A stretch of 64,000 nucleotides of DNA from Chionis minor (Eukaryota > Chordata > Aves > Charadriiformes > Chionididae). The stretch is taken from NCBI GenBank assembly GCA_013398295.1, contig VZSF01007676.1, positions 62,001-126,000 on the forward strand. Direction: 5' to 3'. The notes beneath the pieces are model-generated. The model did no database searches and was not told the DNA's origin. It was given only the letters and a program-made list of their open reading frames with translations. Numbering within the stretch: position 1 is the first letter of the stretch; every line of letters begins with the position of its first letter. A program made the position numbers and the translations under genes. Below, piece after piece: positions 11,577 through 22,236 of the stretch.

Positions 11577-13348
11577 CTGCTGCATTCCACTGCCAGGGTA
11601 CGCAACACGCCGCCGTACATGGGGCAGAAGAGTTAGCCAGCACAACATTTTGCTGTATAAGCTGCTTCTAATTGCAATAATTGTTTTGATAACTGATAAT
11701 GATTAGTAAATCAGCTCCACATCACACGATATGCGCAACACGCCCTTTGTCTTACTTTAATCCTTAAATAGTTTTTATATTCATTTTATGACGAGTGCCA
11801 TCTCCTGACCTCATTTGGATGGCAATGGTGGTGAATGGAGCTCCGTTTGCTTAGCCAGGTAAAGGCATCGGTTTGGCTTTGTCAGGAGAAACACCTTCTC
11901 TCCTGCACAAGGCTCCATTGAAATGTAGAATTGCACAGAGTTGGGAAAACTGCAAATTTAATCTTTATTGCTCCTTAGATGGGAGTGGTCATTTCTTCTG
12001 CCTGTTTAACATCCACCCAAGAAACTGCTTACAGAAGTGCGTAAACAAATGTCCGCTGTCATCCAATTAAGTACAAGGAAACACCGTGTGAGAACACTGA
12101 GTAATTTTATTCTTATCCTTCTCCTTTTGTCACCTTTCAGGAGAGCGGTGGTATTCTAGCAAGACACACTGCTGTTGGCCAGGAGGCGTCATTTGAGAAA
12201 AAATAAACTCTTTTTGGGTATGGAACAGATGTGTCTAGAGTGTATAAAGATGATTAAGTTTAAAACAAAACAAAACCATCTTAATAATGGCAAGGACTCC
12301 TTTTTTTCAAGAAAGCCACAGTAGTATTCCTGGACTAGTACTTAAAAGTACTAGTACATATTAAAAAATAGAGATACAAATGCATAAATAGGAAGTGATA
12401 TCTCAAAACCAGAGATCAGTAACCAGAAACACAGTGAGAAAATCTGATGTGATCAATATATTCGTGTAGTTATATCAGACAAACATCACACGGATTAGTG
12501 CCAGCAATATCAAACCCTCAACTTAAACATTTTTTTTTCCTAAATCAAACTAAAATAATTCTAGATTTTGACTCTCCATCACAGTTGTGGGAGGAAAGGC
12601 ACTGCATCCTGCCTGAATCTAAATGGTTGGGTTTTCAGCCTGTTCTACTTATCATTCTATGTTTAATGTTTATACCATGTTTATGTTTATAATGTTGATG
12701 TTTAATGCGTATATCATTTATAACACCAGATTTCTGGTGTTTCCAAGCCCGGTTGGAAAAGAGAGCACAGGGAGCTTACATGGTTAAGGTCTTGCAACAA
12801 CATGCGAACGAGTCCTGTCAGGCATCAGTGGGCAGCCCTTGATTTGACAGTTTTGCTAGTCAGCAATTCTTCGTTAACTCCTCACTTAATGTGAATCTTC
12901 CTGGTTTCCTATGGTTGGGTTGAGAAATATGAATTTATAGGACATACCCTGGGCACTGATGCTGTTTTTCACATTTCAGCGGTAGCACTTTTATTAACCA
13001 CCCAACTATTTGCAATCCAGATTTTAAAGAGGGAAAATGGAATATTGTATATGAAACCTGTTTGTCAGCCCGATATAACCCACTTATGCATCTATATTCA
13101 TTCTAGTTTCAACTCCAATGAGGGCCAGGGACAATGTCAGCGTTGCCAGGGTCAGAGTATAAAATAAAACACGAGGTGTATAATGCTTGTAACGTGACTT
13201 GGAATTAAGAATAAAGTCGTGATCACATCACTTAAGAGAACAATTAGAACAATTAAAGAAATAATCCATACAGCAAAACACAGTTTGGCAGCGCGTAGGA
13301 AGCTCTTGCACAAAGCATGGCTCGGATCCCACTGGTGGTCTGGAGAGG
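11577..13348. other. Divergent intergenic region of CBP2 and CBP3
   Basis: 1.8 kb between two divergent TATA boxes. No coding potential seen and no CR1. It holds the upstream sequences of both genes; the ends are not near-identical, in contrast to the two coding exons. Confidence 0.5.
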
Positions 13349-13355
13349 TATATAA
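13349..13355 (+). promoter_or_regulatory. CBP3 TATA box
   Basis: TATATAA on the plus strand, 68 nt before the end of exon 1. Upstream at about 13250-13300 are AACAATTAGAACAATTAAAG and CAGTTTGGCAG, reminiscent of the AATTA plus TTTGG arrangement of other CBP promoters here. Confidence 0.7.
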
Positions 13356-13379
13356 GAGCGCTCCGAAGGCTTCAGTCTC

Positions 13380-13417
13380 ATCAACGACAGCTCTTCTTCC
13401 AGACTTCTCCACACCTG
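13380..13417 (+). other. CBP3 non-coding exon 1
   Basis: Predicted 5' UTR exon, ending at donor GTAAGT (13418-13423). The 5' edge is estimated. The intron is 506 nt and ends in TCTCTCCTGCCACAG. Confidence 0.65.
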
Positions 13418-13943
13418 GTAAGTTGGATCTCCTTCATTCTCTGTACAATCCATTAGCAAAATATTTTCAATATTTAACTGAGGACTTAGCCTTCTGTGTA
13501 AACTGTGATGCGAAGAATGCTGTTTGCCTCTTGTCAGACATTACTTTTCACAGTCATTTAAATGTATGCCTTTGTAGACCCGGCTGATGAATTATAAGAC
13601 TGGATTTTCACGGGCATTTGGATAAATTCAATATTGTCAATTAGCTCCAGAGCTGAGTGTTCTAATCCAACAAAATCTAGATGGTGAGCTGCTTCCAAAG
13701 ACACCTGGACTTTGGTTTTGCTCTCCATGATTACCAGTATTTCTCACGCACCAGCAAGTACTTTGGGAGTGCCAGGCGTTAGTGAATGCATGTTCAGAAA
13801 AACACGTAAGAGAGCTGAACCTGAACACTCTTCTTCTACCCTTTCTTCATGCTCATGAAAGGCGTCAGATCTGCATCCCTCTGGCATTTGGGCATTGTAC
13901 TTATGTTTTCTCTCCTGCCACAGGTTTCCCTACATCACAAAAG

Positions 13944-14663
13944 ATGTCTTCAGGAGGACAACTCATGAGCAGCAGATGCTCCTCACCCTGTGAAGTGACC
14001 TGTCCCCAGCCATGCGCAAGTGCCTGGAGCCAGCCCTGCGTCACCTCCTGCGGGGACTCCCGTGCCGTGGTCTACGCACCGCCCGTGGTCATCACCTTCC
14101 CAGGCCCCATCCTCACCTCTTGCCCTCAGGAGAGCATCGTGGGCACCTCGTTCCCCTCCCCCATCGGGGGCTTTTCTGGGGCAACGGGGTCTCTTGAATC
14201 AGGGGGCTCCTCTGGGGGCTCCTATGGAGGAGGCAGTTTGTCAGGGATGGGTGGCTCATACGGTGGGGGCAGTTCCCTGGGGATGGGAGGCTCGTATGGA
14301 GGTGGCAGCTCCATGGGGATGGGGGGCTCCTACGGAGGTGGCAGCTCCATGGGGATGGGGGGCTCCTACGGAGGCGGCAGTTCCCTAGGGATGGGGGGCT
14401 CGTACGGAGGGGGTAGTTCATTTGGCTCTGGAGGCTCCTATGGAGGCAGCAGGTCATTTGGGAGCTCGTCCAGAAGCAGAAGAACCTTCGGCTCCAGCTC
14501 CTTCGGTGGGGGCCTTGGGGGCTCCTGCGGAGGAGGCAGCTCCTACGGTGGAGGCTCCTTTGGAGGAAGCCGGTCCTTTGGTGGGGGAAGCTCTATGAGC
14601 GGTGGGGGCTACTCCAGTTCCAGGAGGTTTGGTGGAGGAAGCTGTGGCTCCGGTTACTTCTGA
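13944..14663 (+). CDS. Corneous beta-protein, Gly/Ser-rich tail (CBP3)
   Basis: A 239-residue corneous beta-protein, the inverted near-twin of CBP2. An open frame runs upstream of the ATG, but that part is intron: the acceptor CAG ends at 13923 and the 20-nt leader before the ATG is the same as in CBP2. The order is the same: Cys-rich N-terminus (1-37), CBP core (38-68, here [11 protein letters not shown] where CBP2 has [11 protein letters not shown]), and a Gly/Ser/Tyr repeat tail. It has one 12-residue unit more than CBP2 (36 bp), which accounts for the 239 versus 227 residues, and all units carry SYGGG. The tail ends SCGSGYF. Expected role: a core filament-forming protein of cornified keratinocytes whose Gly-rich tail packs between filaments (family knowledge). 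Confidence 0.92.
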   Translation: MSSGGQLMSSRCSSPCEVTCPQPCASAWSQPCVTSCGDSRAVVYAPPVVITFPGPILTSCPQESIVGTSFPSPIGGFSGATGSLESGGSSGGSYGGGSLSGMGGSYGGGSSLGMGGSYGGGSSMGMGGSYGGGSSMGMGGSYGGGSSLGMGGSYGGGSSFGSGGSYGGSRSFGSSSRSRRTFGSSSFGGGLGGSCGGGSSYGGGSFGGSRSFGGGSSMSGGGYSSSRRFGGGSCGSGYF

Positions 14664-14852
14664 AGAGGCGACGCCTGGTGCTGCGGCAGCCCTGGGCTGT
14701 GCTGACCTCGCAGGGGAAGCTGTGACCTGGTGATGTCCGAGCCATCGACTTTGCTGGCACGCGTGGAGCTGCATCGCTGCCCAAAGCCCTGGGAAAGGTC
14801 CTTGCTGCTTTCCGTGCCTGTCTTCACCAAATGTACCCTCTGCTTCCTTGTC

Positions 14853-14858
14853 ATTAAA
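14853..14858 (+). terminator. CBP3 poly(A) signal (ATTAAA)
   Basis: ATTAAA 190 nt past the stop, in the same context (CCTTGTCATTAAA) as in CBP2. The two sequences part immediately afterwards. Confidence 0.7.
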
Positions 14859-14879
14859 GATATGTTGCATCAGTACCTT

Positions 14880-16740
14880 TGCTTAATGTTTTCTTTTTCA
14901 CCTTTTCACCTAAAACCCACTTTTACATTGAAATACATTACCATGGAGCTAGCTGATGCTTGAAAACGTTCCATCCTAAGTCTTTAGAGACTGTAGCGAG
15001 TTTGGAGCGGTGCAAAATGTTGCACCATTTCAGGATTCCTGCTGCCAAACTGGAATTGTGCTTCCTGACACTGTGTGATCATCTTACCTCCTAGCTGTGG
15101 AGCTACATAATAACTGCAATCAAATTATCTAATTGTTTTCAAATTGAGCCTGTTTCTTTAGTCATATTAATGTTTTGCTTGGAGCTGATGCGTTTCTTGT
15201 CAGCAATCATTAAATAAATCACAGTTTAAAAATCATTAACTTCTTAACAAGGGAAATAAGCAATTGCTTAATCATGTGAATATCCTCTTAACTTTTTTTT
15301 TTCTATCTATAGAAAAGCCATCAATAAAAAATTTTATTTCCATTTTCTCCTTAGTTTTAACAAAGAGGTAAAAGTCCGATTTTCAAAATGGGAGCAGGAA
15401 TCTGACAGGGATATTCTGTGTTCTGGCTCTGCCTATAGTCCGTGTTTCAGTTCATCTTTCTGGCCTTTCTGAACATGAACGGTTCCATAGTTCAACGTGA
15501 AGTATACAACAATGAAAACAAACAAAAAAAAAATCTGTCTTTTGTTCCTCATCTCCCTTATGTGTTTTCCAAGTAATGTGAAATAGAGCAGAGCCAGGTT
15601 TTAATGCATGTTTAGCATTCAATGAACTTCTCTTGGACAGTTACCCATCAGTCTCTTGGCATTTCTACAGAGGCAATAGCTACGGAGACCACAGCACAAA
15701 GCATCGTTTCTGGTCTCCTGTCACTCCTGCTCACTCTGAAAGTCCCTCTTGCACAGCCCTTTGATGGGAAAGCGCATTATGCTGTCATATAAATGCAGCC
15801 CTTTGATGGAGCCGCAGTCAAATAAACTCATAAATGTCTCCAGGTATTCAACACTGCATGTTCCAGGTGACAAACCTCAGAAATCAAGTAAGGCTTATGT
15901 GGTTTTCTTTGTCTACCAGTCACAGTCCCCCGAGAACTCTATTTTTAGATTGGTTTGCATTCTTTAGGCACTCTCGATAACATATTTAAGTTGCCTAAAC
16001 CACAGACATCTCCAGGGAACCGTGATCATTCCTACAAGCTGATTCTAAATGAAATATGGTGACAGAATGGATGAACAAACAGGCTCCTTCAGAAGAGGAG
16101 TTGGGCTATACCACAGAGAGTGAAATAAAAAAAAACCCCAACACATTATGAAGCTCCAGTGTTCAGCTGACAGTGTCTCTTCCCTTACCTATTTTTTTCC
16201 CCTACATTTTTACCCATGGGCCAGGGAGAGATAACATCAAGCAGCCTGAGCTCTTCTGGAAAGGTCTCGTACACAGAATGGTTTAGGTTGGAAGGGACCT
16301 TAAAGATCATCTCATTCCCACCCCCCTGCCCTGGGCAGGGACACCTCCATTGCCTCATGCAGCATTTCAAATCTCATCCCTCATTTGAGATGAAATGAAA
16401 CAGCTGCAATGATGGAAAATTATTTGTTTGAGGTTTTTCTGTAGCAAGTGCCTTCTGTTTGCTATCGGTTCATCCCTCGGCACCAAATACTGAGTCATCA
16501 GCTTCAGAAACCTCTGTGCCCTACCGAGACGCAACGCTGAAATGTTTTGTGTGCTTAAATTTTGAAAGCTTCATTCAAGCATCCTTTTCACAACACCTTT
16601 GTTACTTAAGCATTTACTATCATATTACCATAAAACCGTGTAATCATTGCTCACAGGCAATGTAACCAGCACTAGGAAGCCTAATGAGGTAATGGAAAGG
16701 ATGGGACCAAAATGGTCTTGTGGAGAAAGAAAAGCTGAAC
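14880..16740. other. Convergent spacer between CBP3 and CBP4
   Basis: No gene recognised. A CATATAAATGCAGC TATA-like site lies at about 15789 (plus) without a convincing exon after it. The only clear repeat is the CR1 relic at about 16.3 kb. Confidence 0.4.
16270..16382 (-). mobile_element. CR1 retroposon, 3' fragment
   Basis: Reads CACAGAATGGTTTAGGTTGG on the plus strand, then a GGGCAGGGACACCTCC-type sequence: the reverse complement of a CR1 3' end. The last 40 nt are eroded. It is 5' truncated, as is usual for CR1. Confidence 0.8.
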
Positions 16741-16763
16741 AAAATTTGATGATGCAGAGGGAT

Positions 16764-16769
16764 TTTAAT
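16764..16769 (-). terminator. CBP4 poly(A) signal (ATTAAA)
   Basis: ATTAAA on the minus strand about 440 nt past the CBP4 stop, in the block conserved with the CBP1 and CBP6 3' ends (GATGCA before, CTGCAGAATGAG after, read on plus). Confidence 0.7.
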
Positions 16770-17204
16770 ACAAACAGGAAAGGAGATACACTGCAGAATG
16801 AGATGGCACACAACACAGAGTGACAGTTCCTCAGTGCCAGGGAAGGGCACAGCATTCACTGCCAACAAAAAGTCCACTTTCCACCGGTTGTTCTTCTCCT
16901 GTCACAGTTTTAAAGACAATCTCTGTGTCAGGCCTTTCAAATTTCATTTTTTCTTGCATTGGCACAATAAGAATAGGGATCTAGCACTGTGAGATGATTA
17001 ACAGAACCTGTCATCAATAACAGACAAAGTGAAAAAGGCAAGAAAGAGGTGTGGGCCCAGTTTTCAGAGGTACCGAGCAAGGGTGGCTCCCACGGCTGAT
17101 GCAATGGCCTTTCGCCATCTCTGAAAGCCAACCCCAGCTGCGGATCCGGATCCCGCGTCTTCACCTCTGAAGTTGATGTATCGTTTGCAGGCGTTTGGGC
17201 TGCC

Positions 17205-17588
17205 TTAAAACAAGCCACAGTTTCCAAGGCGGGAGCCACGGCTGCTGCTGTAGGACCGCCTGCTGTAACAGGCCCCCACCCCTGAGGAGCCTCCATACCC
17301 AAAGGAGCCCCCAGATCCAAAAGAACCCCCCATCCCATAGGACTCATCAGAGCCAAATGGGATCAAACCACCATAGGGCTGGGGAAATGACGTTCCCACA
17401 ATGCTCTCCTGAGGGCAGCTGCTGAGAATCGGGCCCGGGAAGGTGACGACAACCGGCGGGGCGTACACCACGGCTCTGGAGTCCCCACATGATACCACAC
17501 AGGGCTCAAAGCTGCTGCTGTAGGCACATGGCTGCGAGCACGTCACCTCACAGGGGGGCAGGCACCGGGAGCTGATGTTGCGGTACAT
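17205..17588 (-). CDS. Corneous beta-protein, short Gly-rich tail (CBP4)
   Basis: A 127-residue corneous beta-protein. The start is MYRNISSRCLPPCEVTC; an upstream extension of the frame crosses the splice acceptor (exon 2 starts at 17611) and is intron. Residues 1-36 hold two Cys groups, 37-67 the CBP core ([26 protein letters not shown]), 68-85 a Pro/Gly linker (SFPQPYGGLIPFGSDESYG), and 86-106 Gly/Ser/Phe repeats. The end is ACYSRRSYSSSRGSRLGNCG then LF, basic and Cys-containing. It is the short member of an inverted pair with CBP5; the C-terminal approx. 40 residues and the 3' UTR are almost the same in both. Length is in the usual range for keratinocyte/scale-type CBPs. Confidence 0.92.
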   Translation of the reverse strand: MYRNISSRCLPPCEVTCSQPCAYSSSFEPCVVSCGDSRAVVYAPPVVVTFPGPILSSCPQESIVGTSFPQPYGGLIPFGSDESYGMGGSFGSGGSFGYGGSSGVGACYSRRSYSSSRGSRLGNCGLF

Positions 17589-18078
17589 TGTTCTCAGGGT
17601 TTGAGGTGAAGCTGGGAAAGAAAACACGTAGTCAGGAAACCACTGGTCAGGGCCGATGGTTGCCCATCACACACATGACAGCAGTGGGGTTAGGAAGGCA
17701 GATAGATCCTTGTTCTTGCTTCCCTTTCCTCTCTCAAGCCTTCCTGTCCTCTGATCCCTTTTCTCCCTCCCTTCTTGCCTCCGTGGAGGATGCCTAGGAC
17801 TTTGTCTATTCAGTAGGGTTTAGCTTTGTGTTTGCACCTCAAGTTTTGGAAGACGTTAAGAAAGATTAAAGTAACCCTTAAAAATCTATCTTTAAATGTA
17901 AAATTGATTCTTACCACTGTCTGCAAGTTACTGCAGTGAGTCTCCTATGAAAAGTAAGATTTCACTGCGACATCTTATCTCATTGCTAAAATCACAAAAT
18001 ACAGACACAGGAAAGAATTTAAAACTATCACTACAGAGAAGTGACAGATATACAGTTACTAGCTTAAATCAAACTCAC

Positions 18079-18115
18079 CTGGAGCACCAAGACAGGTAAG
18101 TCAGGAGAAGTTTTC
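18079..18115 (-). other. CBP4 non-coding exon 1
   Basis: Predicted 5' UTR exon ending in a GTGAGT donor (18078-18073). The 5' edge is estimated. The intron is 467 nt and ends with TTTCTTTCCCAG, much like that of CBP5. Confidence 0.6.
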
Positions 18116-18139
18116 AGGAAAGTCCTGAGATGTTCCTGC

Positions 18140-18146
18140 TTTTATA
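18140..18146 (-). promoter_or_regulatory. CBP4 TATA box
   Basis: TATAAAA on the minus strand, 61 nt before the donor. About 100 nt upstream are AATAATTACAGG and GGTATTACAAG (18236-18255), then AAAGTTTGGTAAG: the same ordered words as upstream of CBP1 and CBP7. Confidence 0.7.
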
Positions 18147-18620
18147 CAGTTTTGCAGGCAAGTTTCGGGAAGTGAAGCACCTCATAAAATCTCTAGCTCT
18201 TACCAAACTTTGGGTCTTCTTTTCCGGGTGACTCTTGTAATACCTGTAATTATTTTCACAGTTTCAGATTAGTAAATTATCCACAGACCTACACCATATG
18301 CCTCTCATATAATAAATTCGGGCTTTCTGTTGTGTTGAAATTGTGCAGCCAAATTCTTATGCGGTGTCATTCTGCTGACTACAAGGGATTTACGATGAAA
18401 ACTGATTGACCCCTGCTTACCATTTTTTGCTAAGGGTTTAGCAAGAAGGGACCTCCAGAAAGATCAGCCCTGTAAGTCCGCTTTCAAGAACAGCTCGACC
18501 CCGATGCTGTGTAACATGAGATAATTTTGAAGTTCAACTCCACTTCCAAGTTTGAGAAACACCTTGAAGCAAAAAGACCTGGTGGTCTTTGGATACGCCC
18601 TTGCAGTGGCCCCACTGGCA

Positions 18621-19208
18621 TCACAGAACCATATATCACAGAATGGTTTAGGTTGGAAGGGATCTTAAAGATCATGTAGTTCCAAACCCCTTGCCATGCG
18701 GGGGACACCTCCCACTAGACCAGGTTGCTCAAAACCTCATCCGACCTGGCCCTGAACCCCTCCAGGGACAGGGCCTCTACATCTTCCATGGACAACCCGT
18801 TCCAGTGCTTCACCATCCTCATGGTGAAAAATTTCTTCCTGAGATCTAATCTAAGCCTCCCCTCTTCAAGCATGAATCCATTACCCCTCATCCTATCACT
18901 ACATGCCCTCGTAAAAATCCCTCTCCAGCTTCCTTGTAGGCCCCCCTGGAAGGCCGCTCTAAGATCTCCCCAGAGCCTTCTCTTGTCCACCTGAACATCC
19001 CCAACTCTCCCAGCCTGTCCTTCCAGCAGACATGCTCTAACCCTTTGATCATCTCCTTGGCCTCCTCTGGCCCTGCTCCAACAGCTCCATGTCCTTCTGA
19101 TGCTGGGGGCCACAGAGCTGGACACAGTATGACAGCTGGGGTCTCAGGAGAGTGGAGTAGAGGGGCAGAATCACCTCCCTTGACCTGCTGGCCACGCGTC
19201 CTCATCAC
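18621..19208 (-). mobile_element. CR1 retroposon, about 590 bp
   Basis: Starts on plus with TCACAGAATGGTTTAGGTTGG and runs through recognisable CR1 phrases (GACCAGGTTGCTCAAAAC, CAGCTCCATGTCCTTCT, CCCTTGACCTGCTGGCCACG). 5' truncated. It lies between the divergent CBP4 and CBP5 promoters and has no counterpart in the CBP2/CBP3 spacer. Confidence 0.92.
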
Positions 19209-19834
19209 AAGGCTTTAAGTAGAACATCCCAAAGTGAATTTTGCTACGTACTTGGGTAAAATTACTCAGAGTTCTCCGAGCTCAAAGGATATGTCACATG
19301 TCACTTCAATCGCATTTACTTGTGTTTTGAAAGGCTTTTTGCAGGGCCTTGTCCTGGCCAGTGCTCAAGAATAATTTGTGAGGCCTGCTTCTGTCATAGT
19401 GCTGTATCATCCATTCAGTCAATAGGCACAGGCGGGGTTGCAAAGAATGCTGACCCCCCTTCCAAGGTGGGGTCGGACAATTCCCTTTGCCAGGTATTAT
19501 GTCTACATCTAAGGCTTACAAATAAATTGTGGGACTGAGACATCAGTAAGCCACTTTCCGTAAAGCCACTAAAGAGAAGTCAACAGAGAGATCAACTCCT
19601 TGTCAGTTGGAACCAGAATGATGTCAGAAGGATTTTTTCCATTAAGTTTGAGACAAAAGGAACCTGCTGGGTGTTGGATGCATGTCAGTCAAAGTAAGGC
19701 TGGAAATTGATTGCTAATTATGAATTGAAATGAAAACAATTCCAAGGCTTAGGAGAGTATCTTTTTCTTAGTAAGTGACAATGGTTTAGTGAGTAGTGGA
19801 TGACCTCATACCCTTCCTATTGTCTAAGAAACCG

Positions 19835-19841
19835 TATAAAA
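19835..19841 (+). promoter_or_regulatory. CBP5 TATA box
   Basis: TATAAAA on the plus strand, 71 nt before the end of exon 1. Upstream (about 19705-19735) are GCTAATTATGAATTG and AAAACAATTCC words. Confidence 0.65.
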
Positions 19842-19865
19842 GGATAGACAACTGAGGAATCTTCT

Positions 19866-19906
19866 ATTCTTCCAGCTCCACTGACTTATTCCTCCAAGAC
19901 AACCGG
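19866..19906 (+). other. CBP5 non-coding exon 1
   Basis: Predicted 5' UTR exon, ending at GTAAGT (19907-19912). It holds CTGACTTATTC, shared with CBP6 exon 1. The 5' edge is estimated. The intron is 553 nt. Confidence 0.65.
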
Positions 19907-20480
19907 GTAAGTCTGACTTCATTGCACTTCTTTGGGGCTATAGAAGACTTTAAACTTCTTTTTTATCTTGCAAATTACTAGCAATTTTAGAAAAGCTAAG
20001 GTAAATAGAAGAGTAGATTTAGCAAGAATTCTTAGAAAAGCTGGGAAAGCTGGGGAAGAACAGAGCAAGGAAGAGTCTACTACTTATCTCGGGAGACTTC
20101 CTGGAGCTGCAGGCAAATCTTTCTGTAGGTCTGCTTTGAAAAGAGAATGAATGGGACTTTTCTGAACAGGTAATCACATAAGGATCAGATAATTTAGTGT
20201 TAGAGAAAAGAGTAATATTTCTTGAGAGATTCATAAGAACAAGAGATGCAGATGGTATGCAAAGGAAGATGATGACCTGAGAAGCTTTAAAAGGGGTCAG
20301 CCAGGAAGGGAACAACAGGGAAAATGGAGACTGTGAGGGAGGGTGGAACTGGGAGTTGATGAACAGCTGGAGGAGAAGGACAAAGTGCACCTGGCTCATG
20401 CTGGGAACCCATTGGCACCTGGCTGTGGTGGTTTCCTGACTGCATGTTGTCTTTCCCAGCTTCACCTCCACTCCCCAAGA

Positions 20481-21011
20481 ATGATGTCAAGCAACATCAG
20501 CTCTGAGTGCCTGCCCGCCTGCGAGGTGACGTGCACGCAGCCATGTGCCTACAGCAGAAACCTTGAGCCCTGTGTGGCATCATGTGGGGATTCCAGAGCC
20601 ATCGTGTACCCCCCGCCGGTTGTCCTCACCTTCCCAGGCCCGACTCTCAGCAGCTGCTCTCAGGAGAGCATTGTGGGAACATCGATTCCCCAGCCCTATG
20701 GTGCTTTGACCTCATCCAGCTCTGATGAGTCCTATGGGATGGGGGCCTCCGTTGTTTCTGGTGGAGTGGGAGGGATGGGGGGCTCCTTTGGGTATGGAGG
20801 CTCCTCAGGGGTGGGGGGTTCCTTTGGTGCTGGGGGCATGTCAGGAATGGGGGGTTCCTTTGGGAATGGAGGTATGTCAGGGATGAGAGGTTCCTTTGGA
20901 TCTGGGGGCTCCTTTGGGTATGGAGGCTCCTCAGGGGTGGGGGCCTGTTACAGCAGGCGGTCCTACAGCAGCAGCCGTGGCTCCCGCCTTGGAAACTGTG
21001 GCTCATTCTAA
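20481..21011 (+). CDS. Corneous beta-protein, expanded Gly-rich tail (CBP5)
   Basis: A 176-residue corneous beta-protein. There are two consecutive ATGs (20481, 20484), 21 nt after the acceptor (exon 2 starts at 20460); the second would give 175 residues. Residues 1-36: Cys-rich (SSECLPACEVTCTQPCAYSR). Residues 37-68: CBP core, slightly divergent (VLTFPGPTLSSCSQESIVG; Thr and Ser where others have Ile and Pro). Residues 69-90: linker ending SDESYGMG. Residues 91-155: Gly/Met/Ser/Phe repeats (SGMGGSFG-type), an expansion that CBP4 lacks. Its last residues, ACYSRRSYSSSRGSRLGNCG then SF, match CBP4 except for one position. Probably a duplicate of CBP4 with later homogenised 3' part. Confidence 0.92.
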   Translation: MMSSNISSECLPACEVTCTQPCAYSRNLEPCVASCGDSRAIVYPPPVVLTFPGPTLSSCSQESIVGTSIPQPYGALTSSSSDESYGMGASVVSGGVGGMGGSFGYGGSSGVGGSFGAGGMSGMGGSFGNGGMSGMRGSFGSGGSFGYGGSSGVGACYSRRSYSSSRGSRLGNCGSF

Positions 21012-21432
21012 GCAGCTGGAACACCCTCGCAACAACTTCGGAGGTGAAGACACAAGATCCGGATCCACAGCTGGGGCTGGCTTTCAGAGATGGCGAAAGC
21101 CCATTGCGTCAACAGGAGTCACCCTTGCTCAGTACCTCTGAAAACCAGGCCCACACCTCTTTCTTCCGTGTTGTGCCTCATCTTCTGTTAATAGCAGTTT
21201 CGTATGATGGCTTCTCTCCTTAAATTCTTATTAGTCTTGTACTGTGTCCTTTCTGGTGGAGTGGAAACGCTTCAGAATTTGCAAGTGGGACTTTGCTGCA
21301 AAGATTTCAGCTTTACCTTGTGATGTGCAGTGCCTTTTTTCATCGACATGGATGGTCCGTCTGCCTTCGGACTACGGAACAGACCACTGATGAACTGCAC
21401 CATTCGATTCTGTAGAGCTTATTTCATGTTTC

Positions 21433-21438
21433 ATTAAA
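21433..21438 (+). terminator. CBP5 poly(A) signal (ATTAAA)
   Basis: ATTAAA 420 nt past the CBP5 stop, in CATGTTTCATTAAAAGCC. The resulting 3' UTR length, about 440 nt, fits CBP4 and CBP6. Confidence 0.6.
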
Positions 21439-21691
21439 AGCCTTGTTGAATCATACTGCTAGCTTTCTGGTTTTCCTTTGTTTCCATTCTGCCGTACAAA
21501 CTAGTTTTAGTGACTCTGATCTCAGTGGGACTCAAAAGAGGAGGTGGAGCTCCATGTAGGTAAAGTGAAGTGGAATTCAATACCCTGATGAGTGGCTGCA
21601 TAAAAGCAGCCTCTTCTTTCTTTTCTCACTCTTCTTTCTGTGCGGGGAAGTAATTCCACACATTTCAGTGGCTGAGCCTGCAAGGAGTCAT

Positions 21692-22236
21692 TCATAGAAT
21701 CATAGAATAACTTGGGTTGGAAAAGACCTTCAAGATCATCGAGTCCAATCATAAACCTATGCCAAACCCACCCCTAACCCATGTCCCTCAGCACCACATC
21801 TGCCCGGCTTTTAGATACCTCCAGGGACGCCGATTCCACCCCCTCCCTGGGCAGCCTGTTCCAATGCTTGAGAACCCTTTCGGTAAAGAAGTTTTTCCTA
21901 ATCTCCAACCTAAACCTCCCCTGGCACAACTTGAGGCCGTTTCCTCTTGTCCCATCACTTGTTCCTTGGGAGAAGAGATTGACCCCACCTGGCTACAACC
22001 TCCTTTCAGTGAGTTGTAGAGAGTGAGAAGGTCTCCCCTCAACCTTCTCTTCTCCAGGCTGAACAATCCCAACTCCCTCAGCCGCTCCTCATAAGACTTG
22101 CTCTCCAGACCCCTCACCAGCTCCGTTGCCCTTCTCTGGACATGCTCCAGCACCTCAATGTCTCTCCGATACTGTGACACCCAAAACTGAACACAGTACT
22201 CAAGCTGCGGCCTCACCAGTGCTGAGTACAGGGGCA
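21692..22236 (-). mobile_element. CR1 retroposon, about 545 bp
   Basis: Starts on plus with CATAGAATCATAGAATAACT and GGTTGGAAAAGACCTTCAAG, then typical CR1 text (GAGTTGTAGAGAGTGAGAAG, CTCCAGGCTGAACAATCCCA) to CTCACCAGTGCTGAGTACAG. Little diverged, so a younger insertion. Nearly the same subfamily as the copy at 43.1 kb. Confidence 0.95.

Noticed and set aside
15780..15850. CATATAAATGCAGC as a further promoter
   Set aside because: No GTAAGT-type donor at the usual 56-71 nt and no coding exon in reach.
21592..21680. GCATAAAAGCAGCC as a further EDC exon 1 on the plus strand
   Set aside because: TATA-like word is part of a small inverted repeat, no good donor follows, and a CR1 starts within 100 nt.
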